Below are positions 1 to 8,170 of a stretch of 64,000 bases of DNA, one piece after another (positions within the stretch are counted from its first letter, which is position 1; every line of letters begins with the position of its first letter). The stretch lies in NCBI RefSeq assembly GCF_001700435.1, contig NZ_LYPC01000014.1, positions 558,001 through 622,000 on the forward strand, given 5' to 3'. The position numbers and the translations under genes were made by a program. The notes beneath the pieces were generated by a model that ran no database searches, was not told the DNA's origin, and worked only from the letters and a program-made list of their open reading frames with translations. The DNA comes from Paenibacillus pectinilyticus. GTDB taxonomy: Bacteria; Bacillota; Bacilli; Paenibacillales; NBRC-103111.

Positions 1-2
1 AT

Positions 3-695
3 AAAGATCTTCTATACGCTTTACGCAACACAAGTATTTACATTATCACGGCTGTTCCGATTGGCATTATATTATCTATTGTATTAGCTGTACTTCTGAA
101 TCAGAAGGTAAAGGGGCTATCCCTATATCGAACCCTGTATTTTCTACCGGTTGTGACGATGCCAGCAGCAGTAGCGATGGTTTGGAAATGGCTTTATAAT
201 TCCGACTTTGGTCTTATTAACTATATGCTGGGGCGTTTATCAATCACAGGACCACACTGGTTGACCGATAATCGAACAGCGTTAATGTCTATTATTATTG
301 TTGCCATTTGGAGTACTATCGGCAGCCATATGATTATTTTCTTGTCTGGTCTTCAAGGCATCTCTGTTTCGTATTATGAAGCCGCATCGATTGATGGTGC
401 AGGCGCATTCACCAAATTTACAAGGATTACTTTGCCTCTTTTGACTCCAACTATATTTTTCGTCATGGTTACCTCTCTAATCGGCGCTTTCCAGGTATTC
501 GATTATATTTATATGATGGTTGGCGATATAGTCATGGAATCGACGCAGTCCGTTGTTTTCTTATATTACAAATATGGGTTTCTTCAAAATAGCAAGGGAT
601 ACGCTTCTTCTATCGCCGTGATGTTATTCGTCATCATTATGATCATTACGTACATTCAAATGAAAATTCAGAAGAAATGGGTTCATTACGAATGA
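3..695 (+). CDS. Sugar ABC transporter permease (CUT1, MalF/UgpA type), 5' end outside window
   Basis: Integral membrane subunit of a carbohydrate importer. The reading frame is open to the first base of the window, so the true start lies upstream. Several hydrophobic segments are visible, and the conserved cytoplasmic EAA loop that docks on the ATPase reads YYEAASIDGAGAF followed by ITLPLLTP. It is followed after 13 bases by a second permease, the usual MalF-MalG order. No ATPase gene is present in the window, which is common for CUT1 systems that share one MsmX-type ATPase. The substrate cannot be read from the sequence; the next genes suggest a sugar. Family call is firm, specificity unknown. 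Confidence 0.9.
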   Translation, partial: KDLLYALRNTSIYIITAVPIGIILSIVLAVLLNQKVKGLSLYRTLYFLPVVTMPAAVAMVWKWLYNSDFGLINYMLGRLSITGPHWLTDNRTALMSIIIVAIWSTIGSHMIIFLSGLQGISVSYYEAASIDGAGAFTKFTRITLPLLTPTIFFVMVTSLIGAFQVFDYIYMMVGDIVMESTQSVVFLYYKYGFLQNSKGYASSIAVMLFVIIMIITYIQMKIQKKWVHYE

Positions 696-708
696 AAGGG
701 GCGAGCAT

Positions 709-1548
709 ATGACTACCAAATCTCTACAGCATAAATCGCTTCAGATCGGATTGGTCCATCTTATTCTTATTATGGGCGCTATTGTCATGGTTACTCCATT
801 CATATGGATGTTTCTAACATCTGTGAAAACATTAGGAGAGTCAACGGCGATACCTCCGGTTATTTTTCCGAAAACGCTTCAATGGAGTAATTATTCGAAA
901 GTATTTGTGAACTTGCCGTTTTTCACCTTTTACTGGAATACCTTCATTACAACAGTAGTCAAAGTTATCGGTCAGTTGATTATCTGTTCGTTGGCGGCTT
1001 ATGCCTTTGCGCGCATTGCTTTTCCAGGTCGCCAATTCTTTTTCATTCTCATGCTTTCCGTTCTCATGGTTCCAGGACAAGTATTTCTCATTCCGCAATA
1101 TATGATTATGAAAGATATGGGCTGGCTTAATTCGCTCACGGCATTAATCGTGCCAGGCTTGTTCAGTGCATTCGGCACTTTTTTATTGCGTCAATTTTTC
1201 ATGACGCTTCCGCATGAACTAGAAGAAGCAGCGAAACTGGATGGTTGTAATCAATTCCGTATTTATTGGCAAATTATGATGCCGCTAGCTAAATCAGGGA
1301 TGATTGCTCTTGCTATTTTCACCATGTTATGGTCTTGGAATGACTTGATGTGGCCGTTAATCGTTAACAGTTCACCGGACAAAATGGTTCTTTCCGCGGG
1401 GATTGCCTTCTTAGAGGGCGAACACAAAACGAATTATACGATCATTATGGCAGGCTCCATGATGGCAATTTTGCCAATGATCATCATATTCTTCGTATTT
1501 CAACGCTCTTTCATTCAAGGGATAGCCTTTACTGGAAGCAAGTCTTAA
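709..1548 (+). CDS. Sugar ABC transporter permease (CUT1, MalG/UgpE type)
   Basis: Second membrane subunit of the same importer, 279 residues. An N-terminal transmembrane helix near residues 15-37 is followed by the periplasmic-side segment typical of MalG, and the EAA loop reads ELEEAAKLDGCNQF with MMPLAKS after it. The ATG is preceded by AAAGGGGCGAG. It is very likely co-transcribed with the upstream permease and perhaps with the oxidoreductase 60 bases downstream. No terminator is seen between 1549 and 1608. Confidence 0.92.
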   Translation: MTTKSLQHKSLQIGLVHLILIMGAIVMVTPFIWMFLTSVKTLGESTAIPPVIFPKTLQWSNYSKVFVNLPFFTFYWNTFITTVVKVIGQLIICSLAAYAFARIAFPGRQFFFILMLSVLMVPGQVFLIPQYMIMKDMGWLNSLTALIVPGLFSAFGTFLLRQFFMTLPHELEEAAKLDGCNQFRIYWQIMMPLAKSGMIALAIFTMLWSWNDLMWPLIVNSSPDKMVLSAGIAFLEGEHKTNYTIIMAGSMMAILPMIIIFFVFQRSFIQGIAFTGSKS

Positions 1549-1608
1549 TAAAAACAATTAGATACTTAGAGGCTTATAGACATACGATCGACATTCGGAG
1601 GGATTCAC

Positions 1609-2892
1609 ATGCAAAGAGTAACTGCCATTCTACTGGGTGCCGGAAATCGAGGGGCACAATCTTATGCACCCTATGCACTTAACTATCCTCATGAGCTAGA
1701 TATTATAGCTGTCGCTGAGCCTGATGAAGAGCGCCGTGCGGCATTCCTATCAGCACATAAGATATCTGAAGCGAATTCATTTTCGAATTGGGAGCAGTTG
1801 CTTGAGCTTCCAAAGCTAGCAGATATTGCGATTATTTGTACCCAAGATCAAATGCATTACCACCCTACATTAAGAGCTCTAGAACTTGGTTATCACGTCC
1901 TTTTGGAGAAACCGATGTCTCCGAGTCCAGAAGAATGTGTAGAAATGGAGCTTATGGCCAAGAAGAATAACCGCCTGCTGACAATTTGTCATGTACTGCG
2001 TTATACCGCGTTCTGGACTGCGATGAAACGTGTAATAGAAGATGGGCAAATTGGACAAATCGTTAATATTCAGTTGAATGAGAATGTTGGCAATATGCAT
2101 ATGGCGCACAGCTTTGTACGTGGCAACTGGAATAATTCAGATAAGTCGAGTCCGATGATTCTAGCCAAATCATGTCATGATATGGACATTCTCTCCTATA
2201 TCATGGGCGAGCCTTGCGAACGAATCAGCTCCTTTGGGTCGTTGATGCATTTTAAAGAAGAGAACGCACCTATAGGAGCACCGGCTCGCTGTTTGGATGG
2301 CTGTCCGGCAGAAGCCACTTGCCAATACTATGCGCCCAAATATTATTTGGGAACTGGACGAGGGTGGGCAGCTAAATTTACGACAGATACCAGCCTAGAA
2401 GGTATTATAGGAGCTCTGCGCACAACCCCTTATGGTAAGTGTGTCTATCGCAGCGATAATAATGTTGTTGATCATCAAGTGGTCAATATGGAGTTCGCAA
2501 GCGGAGCTACAGCGATGTTCAGCATGTGCGGGTTTACGAGAGATAATACGCGTATTCTGCAAATCATGGGGACGAAAGGTGATATTCGCGGGAATATGGA
2601 AGAGAACGAATTTACTGTTCATGACTTTGTGACGAACGAGAACATCACGATTCAAGTTCAGGCTTCCCAAGAAGGGCATAGTGGGGGAGATACTGGCATC
2701 ATGCGCAGTTTCCTGCGCGAAGTCAGAACATACGCTGGCGGAGAAAGTGAGTCTTCTGCATCGGTTTCCGTGCGCAGCCATCTCATGGCATTTGCAGCGG
2801 AGGAATCCCGCTTGAACGGCGGTAAGCCAGTTATTATTGAAGATTTGCATAAAAGTCTAAGAACGCAAGCGGCCAATTTGAAGGCCCAGTAA
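1609..2892 (+). CDS. Gfo/Idh/MocA family NAD(P)-dependent oxidoreductase
   Basis: Predicted dehydrogenase acting on a sugar or cyclitol, 427 residues. The N-terminal Rossmann fold has the nucleotide-binding stretch LLGAGNRGAQSYA and the family lysine in LLEKPMSPSPEEC. The C-terminal half is the usual alpha/beta sheet domain. An insertion near residues 225-245 carries a cysteine cluster (ARCLDGCPAEATCQYY, spacing C-x3-C-x5-C), which may bind a metal or form a structural site. The start is an ATG behind CGGAGGG. Placement behind two sugar permeases suggests it processes the imported sugar. Exact substrate unknown. Confidence 0.9.
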   Translation: MQRVTAILLGAGNRGAQSYAPYALNYPHELDIIAVAEPDEERRAAFLSAHKISEANSFSNWEQLLELPKLADIAIICTQDQMHYHPTLRALELGYHVLLEKPMSPSPEECVEMELMAKKNNRLLTICHVLRYTAFWTAMKRVIEDGQIGQIVNIQLNENVGNMHMAHSFVRGNWNNSDKSSPMILAKSCHDMDILSYIMGEPCERISSFGSLMHFKEENAPIGAPARCLDGCPAEATCQYYAPKYYLGTGRGWAAKFTTDTSLEGIIGALRTTPYGKCVYRSDNNVVDHQVVNMEFASGATAMFSMCGFTRDNTRILQIMGTKGDIRGNMEENEFTVHDFVTNENITIQVQASQEGHSGGDTGIMRSFLREVRTYAGGESESSASVSVRSHLMAFAAEESRLNGGKPVIIEDLHKSLRTQAANLKAQ

Positions 2893-3000
2893 TTTGGACA
2901 AAAGCTCCAGATGAATCACCTTTTAGCGTTTCCATTTTTAATAAAATAAGTAAATATTGCAAATAAATTAAATGACATGTAAATATAATATTAAATGTAT

Positions 3001-3095
3001 AGTCACGGGAGATTGGTGAGACCAGGCTGAGAGGCTAGTTATAACTATCGACTGTTTAACCTGATCTGGATAATGCCAGCGGAGGAACACAAGAT
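3001..3095 (+). ncRNA. TPP (thiamine pyrophosphate) riboswitch
   Basis: The sequence contains the two most conserved blocks of the THI element: GGCTGAGAG near 3024-3033 and ACCTGATCTGGATAATGCC near 3059-3077, followed by AGCGGAGGAAC. These are the pyrimidine- and pyrophosphate-binding segments of this class. A rho-independent terminator follows at 3112-3143 and a ThiC-like start at 3194, the normal layout of a thiC leader. The aptamer looks complete, although the gene it should control is decayed. Confidence 0.9.
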
Positions 3096-3111
3096 CACTT
3101 TGAATACCAAG

Positions 3112-3143
3112 AGACCGCCTCTACAATAGATGCGGTCTTTTTT
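3112..3143 (+). terminator. Rho-independent terminator of the TPP riboswitch
   Basis: AGACCGC at 3112-3118 pairs with GCGGTCT at 3132-3138 and is followed by a run of T to 3143. It lies just behind the aptamer and before the thiC-like start, so it is probably the expression platform. Confidence 0.85.
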
Positions 3144-3193
3144 CCGCAGCATGAATCCTCCGCTGGATCAAAATCAATTTTAGGAGGCGTGGT

Positions 3194-3464
3194 ATGTCAA
3201 TGGAAACAAGTAAAGAAACATCTTACCTTCAACATCCTCATTTCCAGGGAGCCAAAAAGTGTATGTCGAGGATCACGAACGGACATCCGAGTTCCCATGC
3301 GAGAGATTAAATTGATTCCTACAACAGGAGTTTAAGGAGAACAGGAAAACGCGCCTTTTCGTGTGTAGGACACGAGTGGCGCATATACAGATGAAGAAAT
3401 CTAAACCGATATTCGTGCTGGACTTCACCCTAATCGGTTGAATTGGATTGTTGCACGCGGCGAT
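3194..3464 (+). pseudogene. thiC: Remnant of thiC (phosphomethylpyrimidine synthase), N-terminal part, multiply frameshifted
   Basis: An AGGAGG at 3182-3187 precedes an ATG at 3194, but the frame stops at 3310. Reading across frames gives consecutive ThiC-like pieces: GAKK, KVYVED, VPMREIKLIPTTGV, NAPFRV, DTSGAYTDEE and DIRAGLHPNRLNWIVARGD. Their order matches the N-terminal third of ThiC as I know the family, including the conserved NAPxRVYDTSGxYTD stretch. At least three indels or stops break it, and the radical-SAM catalytic part is absent. The TPP riboswitch upstream supports the identification. It cannot make a functional enzyme. Confidence 0.85.
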
Positions 3465-3581
3465 GCTAGGGCCTATTCAATTGCAGCCGCTTATGCGAAA
3501 GAAGGAGCCGACCTGGCTATTGTATATTTAAATAAAGATATAGATGCGGAAGAAACCAAAAAGTATGTTGAGCAATTTGGG
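3465..3581 (+). pseudogene. Remnant of a short-chain dehydrogenase/reductase
   Basis: Directly joined in frame to the end of the thiC remnant is a stretch reading RAYSIAAAYAKEGADLAIVY, then a DIDAEETKKYVEQFG segment. This corresponds to the first beta-alpha-beta unit of the Bacillus-type SDR family, where GRAxxIAFAKEGADVAIVYL and DAEETK motifs are usual. The glycine-rich cofactor loop before it and the Ser-Tyr-Lys catalytic part after it are missing. It is an internal scrap left by a deletion, not a gene. Confidence 0.7.
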
Positions 3582-3690
3582 ATTAGATCTCGGGGAGGCC
3601 ATCAGTGTCTCCCTGCTTTTGTGATTCGATTAGCCCAACTCATTATGTGTATAGTTGTCTATTTTCAAATACATTCGATGCTTATAAAGT

Positions 3691-3743
3691 ACAACTAATT
3701 TGTTGTTTAGACCAAAGACATTAGGAATTGAAGCGTTTACAAT
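3691..3743 (+). promoter_or_regulatory. Promoter with putative AraC-regulator operator (copy 1 of 2)
   Basis: ACAACTAATTTGTTG at 3691-3705 is a near-perfect palindrome. It is followed by TAG, then ACCAAAGAC, and 47 bases after its first base by a TACAAT -10 element (3738-3743). The same arrangement with the same 47-base offset occurs at 8095-8147 before the GH99-like gene; 24 of 30 operator bases agree. The operator runs into the expected -35 position, which fits an activator. The AraC-type regulator encoded at 7144-8070 is the obvious candidate ligand; that link is inference. Confidence 0.65.
3728..3741 (+). promoter_or_regulatory. Putative cre (CcpA catabolite repression) site
   Basis: TTGAAGCGTTTACA matches 12 of 14 positions of the consensus TGWAARCGYTWNCW. 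It overlaps the proposed -10 element of the promoter of the binding-protein gene at 3791, a position suited to repression in the presence of preferred sugars. Confidence 0.55.
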
Positions 3744-3790
3744 TAATCTTGTAAGGATAGTGAATTTCATCTAGTATAGGGGGAAGAAAG

Positions 3791-5161
3791 ATGAAGAAAA
3801 CGATTAGTTTGACTGTAAGCGCATTTGCATTGGTTTCGATAGGATTATCAGCTTGCAGTTCAAATTCAACTACCAATTCCAGCTCAACGACAGCTCCTAC
3901 CCCGGCTACTACTGCTGCTGCAACGACAACTTCGCCTGCTACAACTCCGGCAGCTGCTGATGCGAATAAGGATGCTTTCACCTTAAAAGTCGGCGCTTGG
4001 TTTTTAGATGATCTGCCACAAAGTAAGGATTTCGAAGTGGCCGCTGAAAAGAAATTCAAAGAGAAATATCCGAATGCCAAAGTGGTCTGGGATATTCTTG
4101 TAAGTGAGAAATATTTCGACAAAATGAAAGCGGAGCTCTCCAGTGGTGCCGGCGATGATGTCATATTCAATCAAAATATCACGGAGCTTGCAAAGGCCGG
4201 TTATTTGGCCGATCTGTCGGATCAGCCTTGGGTGAAAGATACACTCGATGCGACTAAGCCTACGATCACCTATAATGGGAAAGTATACGGTGCTGCACAA
4301 ACCGTTGCGACTTTCGGCGTTTTCTATAACAAAAAAATATTCGCTGATTTAGGCATTCAACCTCCAACGAACTGGAATGAATTTCTCGCTGCCAACGAAA
4401 AAATCAAAACGAAGGGAATTACTCCTTTCGTAGGTGGATTCAAAGATCAATGGACTCTGCAATATTTAATTAGCGGGTTAGCTGAAATATCTGGCCAAAA
4501 TCCGAATCTCGAAGCTGATTACTACAGCGGCAAAGCGAAGTTGAATGGCCCTGAACTGCAAGGCGCCCTAAACAAACTCGGACAGCTAGCGGATAAAGGC
4601 TACTTCAATAAGAACGCACTTACAATCGATTGGCCGCAAACACAAATTGAATTCGCTTCTGGTAAAGCAGCGATGATCTATCAAGGCAATTGGATGCCGG
4701 GTGTGGCGGCACAAACGTTCAAAGACAAAGGGTTCAACCCATTTGATGTCGGATTCTTCCCGCTCGCGGATGAGAACGGCAAAGCCCTTATGGGCGTTGG
4801 GCCAGACCATAGTGTATCGGTTAATGCGAAATCACCGCATCTGCAGGCAGCCAAAGACTTCTTGGCAATGACACTATCGCAGGACGTACTCTCCGTAAAC
4901 TTGAAAGATATCGGCTTTTCTGGTGTCCGTGGCGTCACGGCTACTTACGCACAACCGGCAATGGGAGACATCAGTAGTGCGTTGCAAAAACAGCCATCTA
5001 CTTTGCACGAATTTGTATACGGAACGACATTCCCAGTATCAGCGTTGACTACCGTAGTTCAGGCTGCCGAGAAGATCATCTCTGGTAAGAAAGCGGATGG
5101 CGATCTTGATGAAGCACAAAAGAATTATGACAAAGATAAAGGAACACTAATCATGCCGTAA
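3791..5161 (+). CDS. Sugar ABC transporter substrate-binding lipoprotein
   Basis: Extracellular solute-binding protein of 456 residues. The N-terminus is a lipoprotein signal with lipobox LSAC (Cys22), followed by a Ser/Thr/Ala/Pro-rich linker to about residue 60 and then a typical family 1 fold (e.g. FWxDDLP-like start, FYNKKIFADLGI, GKAAMIYQGNW). It would be anchored to the outer face of the membrane and deliver oligosaccharide to the two permeases downstream. The ATG follows GGGGGAAG. Its promoter carries a candidate AraC operator and a cre site. A 9-bp hairpin at 5194-5236 separates it from the permeases, which may keep its expression higher than theirs. Confidence 0.93.
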   Translation: MKKTISLTVSAFALVSIGLSACSSNSTTNSSSTTAPTPATTAAATTTSPATTPAAADANKDAFTLKVGAWFLDDLPQSKDFEVAAEKKFKEKYPNAKVVWDILVSEKYFDKMKAELSSGAGDDVIFNQNITELAKAGYLADLSDQPWVKDTLDATKPTITYNGKVYGAAQTVATFGVFYNKKIFADLGIQPPTNWNEFLAANEKIKTKGITPFVGGFKDQWTLQYLISGLAEISGQNPNLEADYYSGKAKLNGPELQGALNKLGQLADKGYFNKNALTIDWPQTQIEFASGKAAMIYQGNWMPGVAAQTFKDKGFNPFDVGFFPLADENGKALMGVGPDHSVSVNAKSPHLQAAKDFLAMTLSQDVLSVNLKDIGFSGVRGVTATYAQPAMGDISSALQKQPSTLHEFVYGTTFPVSALTTVVQAAEKIISGKKADGDLDEAQKNYDKDKGTLIMP

Positions 5162-5193
5162 TGCGCCTAACAACCTTCAAATGCTTAAAAATT

Positions 5194-5236
5194 CAGGCCA
5201 ATTGTGGACAATGAATACAAATGCCCGATTGGCCTG
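5194..5236 (+). promoter_or_regulatory. Intercistronic hairpin between binding protein and permease
   Basis: CAGGCCAAT at 5194-5202 pairs perfectly with ATTGGCCTG at 5228-5236. There is no T run behind it, so it is more likely an mRNA stabiliser or processing element than a full terminator. Confidence 0.65.
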
Positions 5237-5252
5237 TTAGTAGGGTGGGATT

Positions 5253-6131
5253 ATGAAAACAAGACACCGTTCTTATCTGCATGCCATCACCTTTATTATT
5301 CCCTCATTGTTGATTTTCTTGACGTTCGTTTATTATCCGTTCATAAGCAGCTTGTACTATTCCTTTACTCAGTGGGATGGCATTAACAAACCGGTTTTCA
5401 TTGGTCTGGACAACTATCGTAACTTGTTTCATGACAGACTTGTCATTCATGCAGCGTTAAATACGTTGTATATCGTCCTTTTTTGCAGCCTCATCAATAA
5501 TCCTCTATCTTTGTTTCTAGCACTCATGCTTCATAAGCCTTTAAAATTAAAGGGTTTTCTGAGATCTGTTTTTTATATTCCGGTCGTCATTTCGATGGTT
5601 GTCGTTTCAGTGGTCTGGGGCAACCTTCTGCAGTATGAAGGGGTTATCAACGCCTTGTTGGAAAAGATCGGGCTTGCATCCGTTGTCCACGATTGGCTTG
5701 GTGATACATCGACTTCACTGATTACCATTATCTTGATTAATGTCTGGTATGCGACAGGATATGGGGCTGTTATCTATTTAGCTGGCTTGGAATCCATTCC
5801 GACTGAGATCTTTGAGGCGGCGCGAATTGATAGAGCCGAAGGATGGTCGAAGTTTCGTTACATTACTTTACCACTCATAATGCCTTCGGTTACAATCTGT
5901 ACCTTCCTTGGTATGGTGGGGAGTCTGAAATTTTTCGACTTGCCCTATGTGCTCACGAATGGTGGACCTGGCGATTCAACTTCAACGCTAGCGTTAGTTA
6001 TTTATAACTTTGCGTTCAAAAACTCGACTTTCGGATATGCGACAGCTGCAGGTATTTTATTTATGATCCTTGTACTCATCATTACGACACTCCAGTTACG
6101 ATTTACTAGAAAAAGGGAGGTAGAATATTAA
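5253..6131 (+). CDS. Sugar ABC transporter permease (MalF/UgpA type)
   Basis: Membrane subunit of 292 residues with about six transmembrane helices. The EAA loop reads IFEAARIDRAEGWSKF followed by ITLPLIMPS; the usual DGA is DRA here, a small deviation. It starts at the ATG behind AGGGTGGG and ends at a TAA that shares one base with the next ATG. It pairs with the next permease and the binding protein upstream. Confidence 0.92.
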   Translation: MKTRHRSYLHAITFIIPSLLIFLTFVYYPFISSLYYSFTQWDGINKPVFIGLDNYRNLFHDRLVIHAALNTLYIVLFCSLINNPLSLFLALMLHKPLKLKGFLRSVFYIPVVISMVVVSVVWGNLLQYEGVINALLEKIGLASVVHDWLGDTSTSLITIILINVWYATGYGAVIYLAGLESIPTEIFEAARIDRAEGWSKFRYITLPLIMPSVTICTFLGMVGSLKFFDLPYVLTNGGPGDSTSTLALVIYNFAFKNSTFGYATAAGILFMILVLIITTLQLRFTRKREVEY

Positions 6132-6979
6132 TGTCTACTCGTCCCGCAACCGTATTTAAACGGAAAAAATTAAGGTTATATTTCCTGGAAGCCATCATAT
6201 TTGTAATTGCCATTATTTATTTATATCCGTTCTATTATATGCTGGAATCAAGCGTGAAGCCTGCCAAAGACTTCTACATTCCATTAAAGTTCCCAACTAA
6301 ACTGATTTGGGATAATTATCAGAAAGTTTTTGACAAGACGAACTTTCTAGAAGCGTTCATGAACACAGTGCTTATCTGCTCCGGAACAATTGCTTTACTC
6401 GTTATTGTGGCATCGATGGCTGGTTACATGATATCCCGCAGGCAGGAGAAATTGTTTCAATGGGTCTTCTTCATTTTTCTTACTGGCATGATCATACCTC
6501 TTCAAACTAGCATGGTGCCCATTTACAAGTTAGCCATGGCTTTACACATAATCAACACGCGCTTTCTCCTCGTTCTGCTCTATACGGCAGGAACGATCCC
6601 GTTCGCAACGATGATGTATGCGGGCTTTACAAAGAATATTCCACGCGAACTGGAAGAATCAGCTAGCATCGACGGCTATGGGCGAACGAGGATGTTCTGG
6701 TCGATTATTTTTCCGCTACTCCTTCCTGCAACGGGAACGTTAATCGTAACGACACTATTCACTTTTTGGAATGACTTCGTCGGTCCGCTCCTTTATTTGC
6801 AGGATCCTCACAAGATGACCCTAATCACACAAATTTTTCGATTCAAAACGGAGAGAGCCAGCGACTGGGGGCCGATATTTTCTTTGTGTTTCTTATGTAC
6901 CCTTCCATTAATCGTCATTTTTGTTTTTACGCAAAAATATTTATTAAAAGGCATGACGGCTGGCGCGATGAAGGGGTAG
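6131..6979 (+). CDS. Sugar ABC transporter permease (MalG/UgpE type)
   Basis: Second membrane subunit, 282 residues, overlapping the previous gene by one base (TAATG), so translation is probably coupled. The EAA loop reads ELEESASIDGYGRT with IIFPLLLP after it. A terminator at 7014-7042 closes the operon. No ATPase is encoded nearby. Confidence 0.92.
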   Translation: MSTRPATVFKRKKLRLYFLEAIIFVIAIIYLYPFYYMLESSVKPAKDFYIPLKFPTKLIWDNYQKVFDKTNFLEAFMNTVLICSGTIALLVIVASMAGYMISRRQEKLFQWVFFIFLTGMIIPLQTSMVPIYKLAMALHIINTRFLLVLLYTAGTIPFATMMYAGFTKNIPRELEESASIDGYGRTRMFWSIIFPLLLPATGTLIVTTLFTFWNDFVGPLLYLQDPHKMTLITQIFRFKTERASDWGPIFSLCFLCTLPLIVIFVFTQKYLLKGMTAGAMKG

Positions 6980-7013
6980 TCGTTTGCAATCTATTAATGA
7001 AGTCTAAAGTAGG

Positions 7014-7042
7014 GTTGAGGGAGCTATCCTCGACTCTTTTTT
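7014..7042 (+). terminator. Rho-independent terminator after transporter operon
   Basis: GTTGAGG at 7014-7020 pairs with CCTCGAC at 7028-7034 (one G-U pair) and is followed by TCTTTTTT. Confidence 0.75.
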
Positions 7043-7143
7043 GGCATTTTCAAAATGATTTTAATTCGCATAAGGATAGCCTTTCAATTGTAAACTTATG
7101 GTACAATTAATCGCATAATCTTCCTTTCGATGAGGTGGCCATT

Positions 7144-8070
7144 ATGAATAGAGCTCCAGTCCAAAAAAACGATTTTCTAAATTTGGCTCCTTATATAAGG
7201 TATATTCATGAAATAGGCTTCGACTCAGATTATAAAATTCCGCCAAGAGTAATTTATGACTATGAAGTCATTTTTTTACTGAGCGGCGAATGTGCCAATA
7301 CGATTGATGGCCTCAGCTATATACAAAAACCTGGAGACATGCTTTTCGTACGTCCTCATCTACTGCATTCTGCACAAAAGATTGGCAGCGAGCATCTCAG
7401 TTATTTTGCTGTACATTTCGATTTAGAATATATGGGTCAACAATTGGATTTTTCCGCGGATGATGTTTACACCAAAGTAGATTATGAACATCTGGATTTT
7501 ATTCCAGTGGAAGAGGAATTATCAGAAAGACCTGTTGTCGAGCTTAGTGATTTCTTGTTTCCTACATTAATCCATACAAGGGATCCACTGCCTTATATAA
7601 AAGCTTTCAGGGAAATGGACGCCATTTTTAAAGAAAAATCATTTGGGTATCATCTATTTTTACGTTCGCTTTTTTTGAAGATCCTTGGCTTATTGGTAAA
7701 AGATGTCGTCACTCAGGACGGTGTAAGTAAAGACTCATCCCATCGGGTTGAGATTACCAAGGTTATTCAATATATGTATGAGCACTATCATGAAGAGTTG
7801 GATTTTAATGTACTTATACAAACTGGGGAGCTGACACCTAACTATTTCCGCAAATTGTTCAAGGAAGCTACTGGAAAAACACCACTTGAGTTGCTTATTT
7901 CCATCCGTTTAGAAAAAGCCAAGATGCTCATGCAAGAGGGGAAATATAATATCAGCACGATTTCTGCTATGGTGGGTTATCCAGATATTCATTATTTCAG
8001 TAAGCTGTTTAAGAAGGTGGAAGGTATTTCACCCAAATATTATATGGATTCCATAAACAAATTAAGTTGA
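7144..8070 (+). CDS. AraC-family transcriptional regulator (cupin sensor, C-terminal HTH)
   Basis: One-component regulator of 308 residues. The N-terminal cupin-like domain (about 1-150; e.g. YIQKPGDMLFVRPHLLHSA) would sense a sugar, and the C-terminal 100 residues hold two helix-turn-helix motifs (e.g. LTPNYFRKLFKEATGKTPLELL and VGYPDIHYFSKLFKK). I chose the ATG at 7144 because AGGTGG stands five bases before it; a GTG at 7135 is in frame but overlaps that site. It lies between two units sharing the same operator (3691 and 8095) and is their likely regulator. Confidence 0.9.
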   Translation: MNRAPVQKNDFLNLAPYIRYIHEIGFDSDYKIPPRVIYDYEVIFLLSGECANTIDGLSYIQKPGDMLFVRPHLLHSAQKIGSEHLSYFAVHFDLEYMGQQLDFSADDVYTKVDYEHLDFIPVEEELSERPVVELSDFLFPTLIHTRDPLPYIKAFREMDAIFKEKSFGYHLFLRSLFLKILGLLVKDVVTQDGVSKDSSHRVEITKVIQYMYEHYHEELDFNVLIQTGELTPNYFRKLFKEATGKTPLELLISIRLEKAKMLMQEGKYNISTISAMVGYPDIHYFSKLFKKVEGISPKYYMDSINKLS

Positions 8071-8078
8071 AAAAATGG

Positions 8079-8147
8079 AAATTTGTTGAATAAAACAACA
8101 AATTTGTTGGCTAGGCCAAATACGAAAATCATCTGCCCCCTTACAAT
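8079..8147 (+). promoter_or_regulatory. Promoter with putative AraC-regulator operator (copy 2 of 2)
   Basis: CAACAAATTTGTTG at 8096-8109 is a perfect 14-bp palindrome. An additional AAATTTGTTG half-site at 8079-8088 repeats at 8100-8109, 21 bases apart, so the two lie on the same face of the helix. TAGGCCAAATAC follows, then a TACAAT -10 element at 8142-8147. Layout and sequence mirror 3691-3743. No good -35 is present, consistent with dependence on an activator. Confidence 0.65.
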
Positions 8148-8170
8148 AAAGATAGAAAGGAGCAGATGAT

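Larger units (their letters stand above)
2893..3790. other. 898-base gene-free stretch: riboswitch, two gene remnants and a promoter region
   Basis: After the oxidoreductase the sequence is AT-rich to about 3000. It then holds the TPP riboswitch, its terminator, the thiC and SDR remnants, and from 3691 the promoter/operator region of the next binding-protein gene. A weak GC hairpin (GGGAG at 3593-3597 with CTCCC at 3609-3613) lies between the remnants and that promoter. The open frame 3438-3698 crosses the remnant junction and is not a gene. Confidence 0.8.

Noticed and set aside
3438..3698. 86-codon open frame beginning NWIVARGD
   Set aside because: It starts in the thiC remnant and continues through an SDR remnant; there is no ribosome binding site and neither part is complete, so it is an artefact of the fusion.
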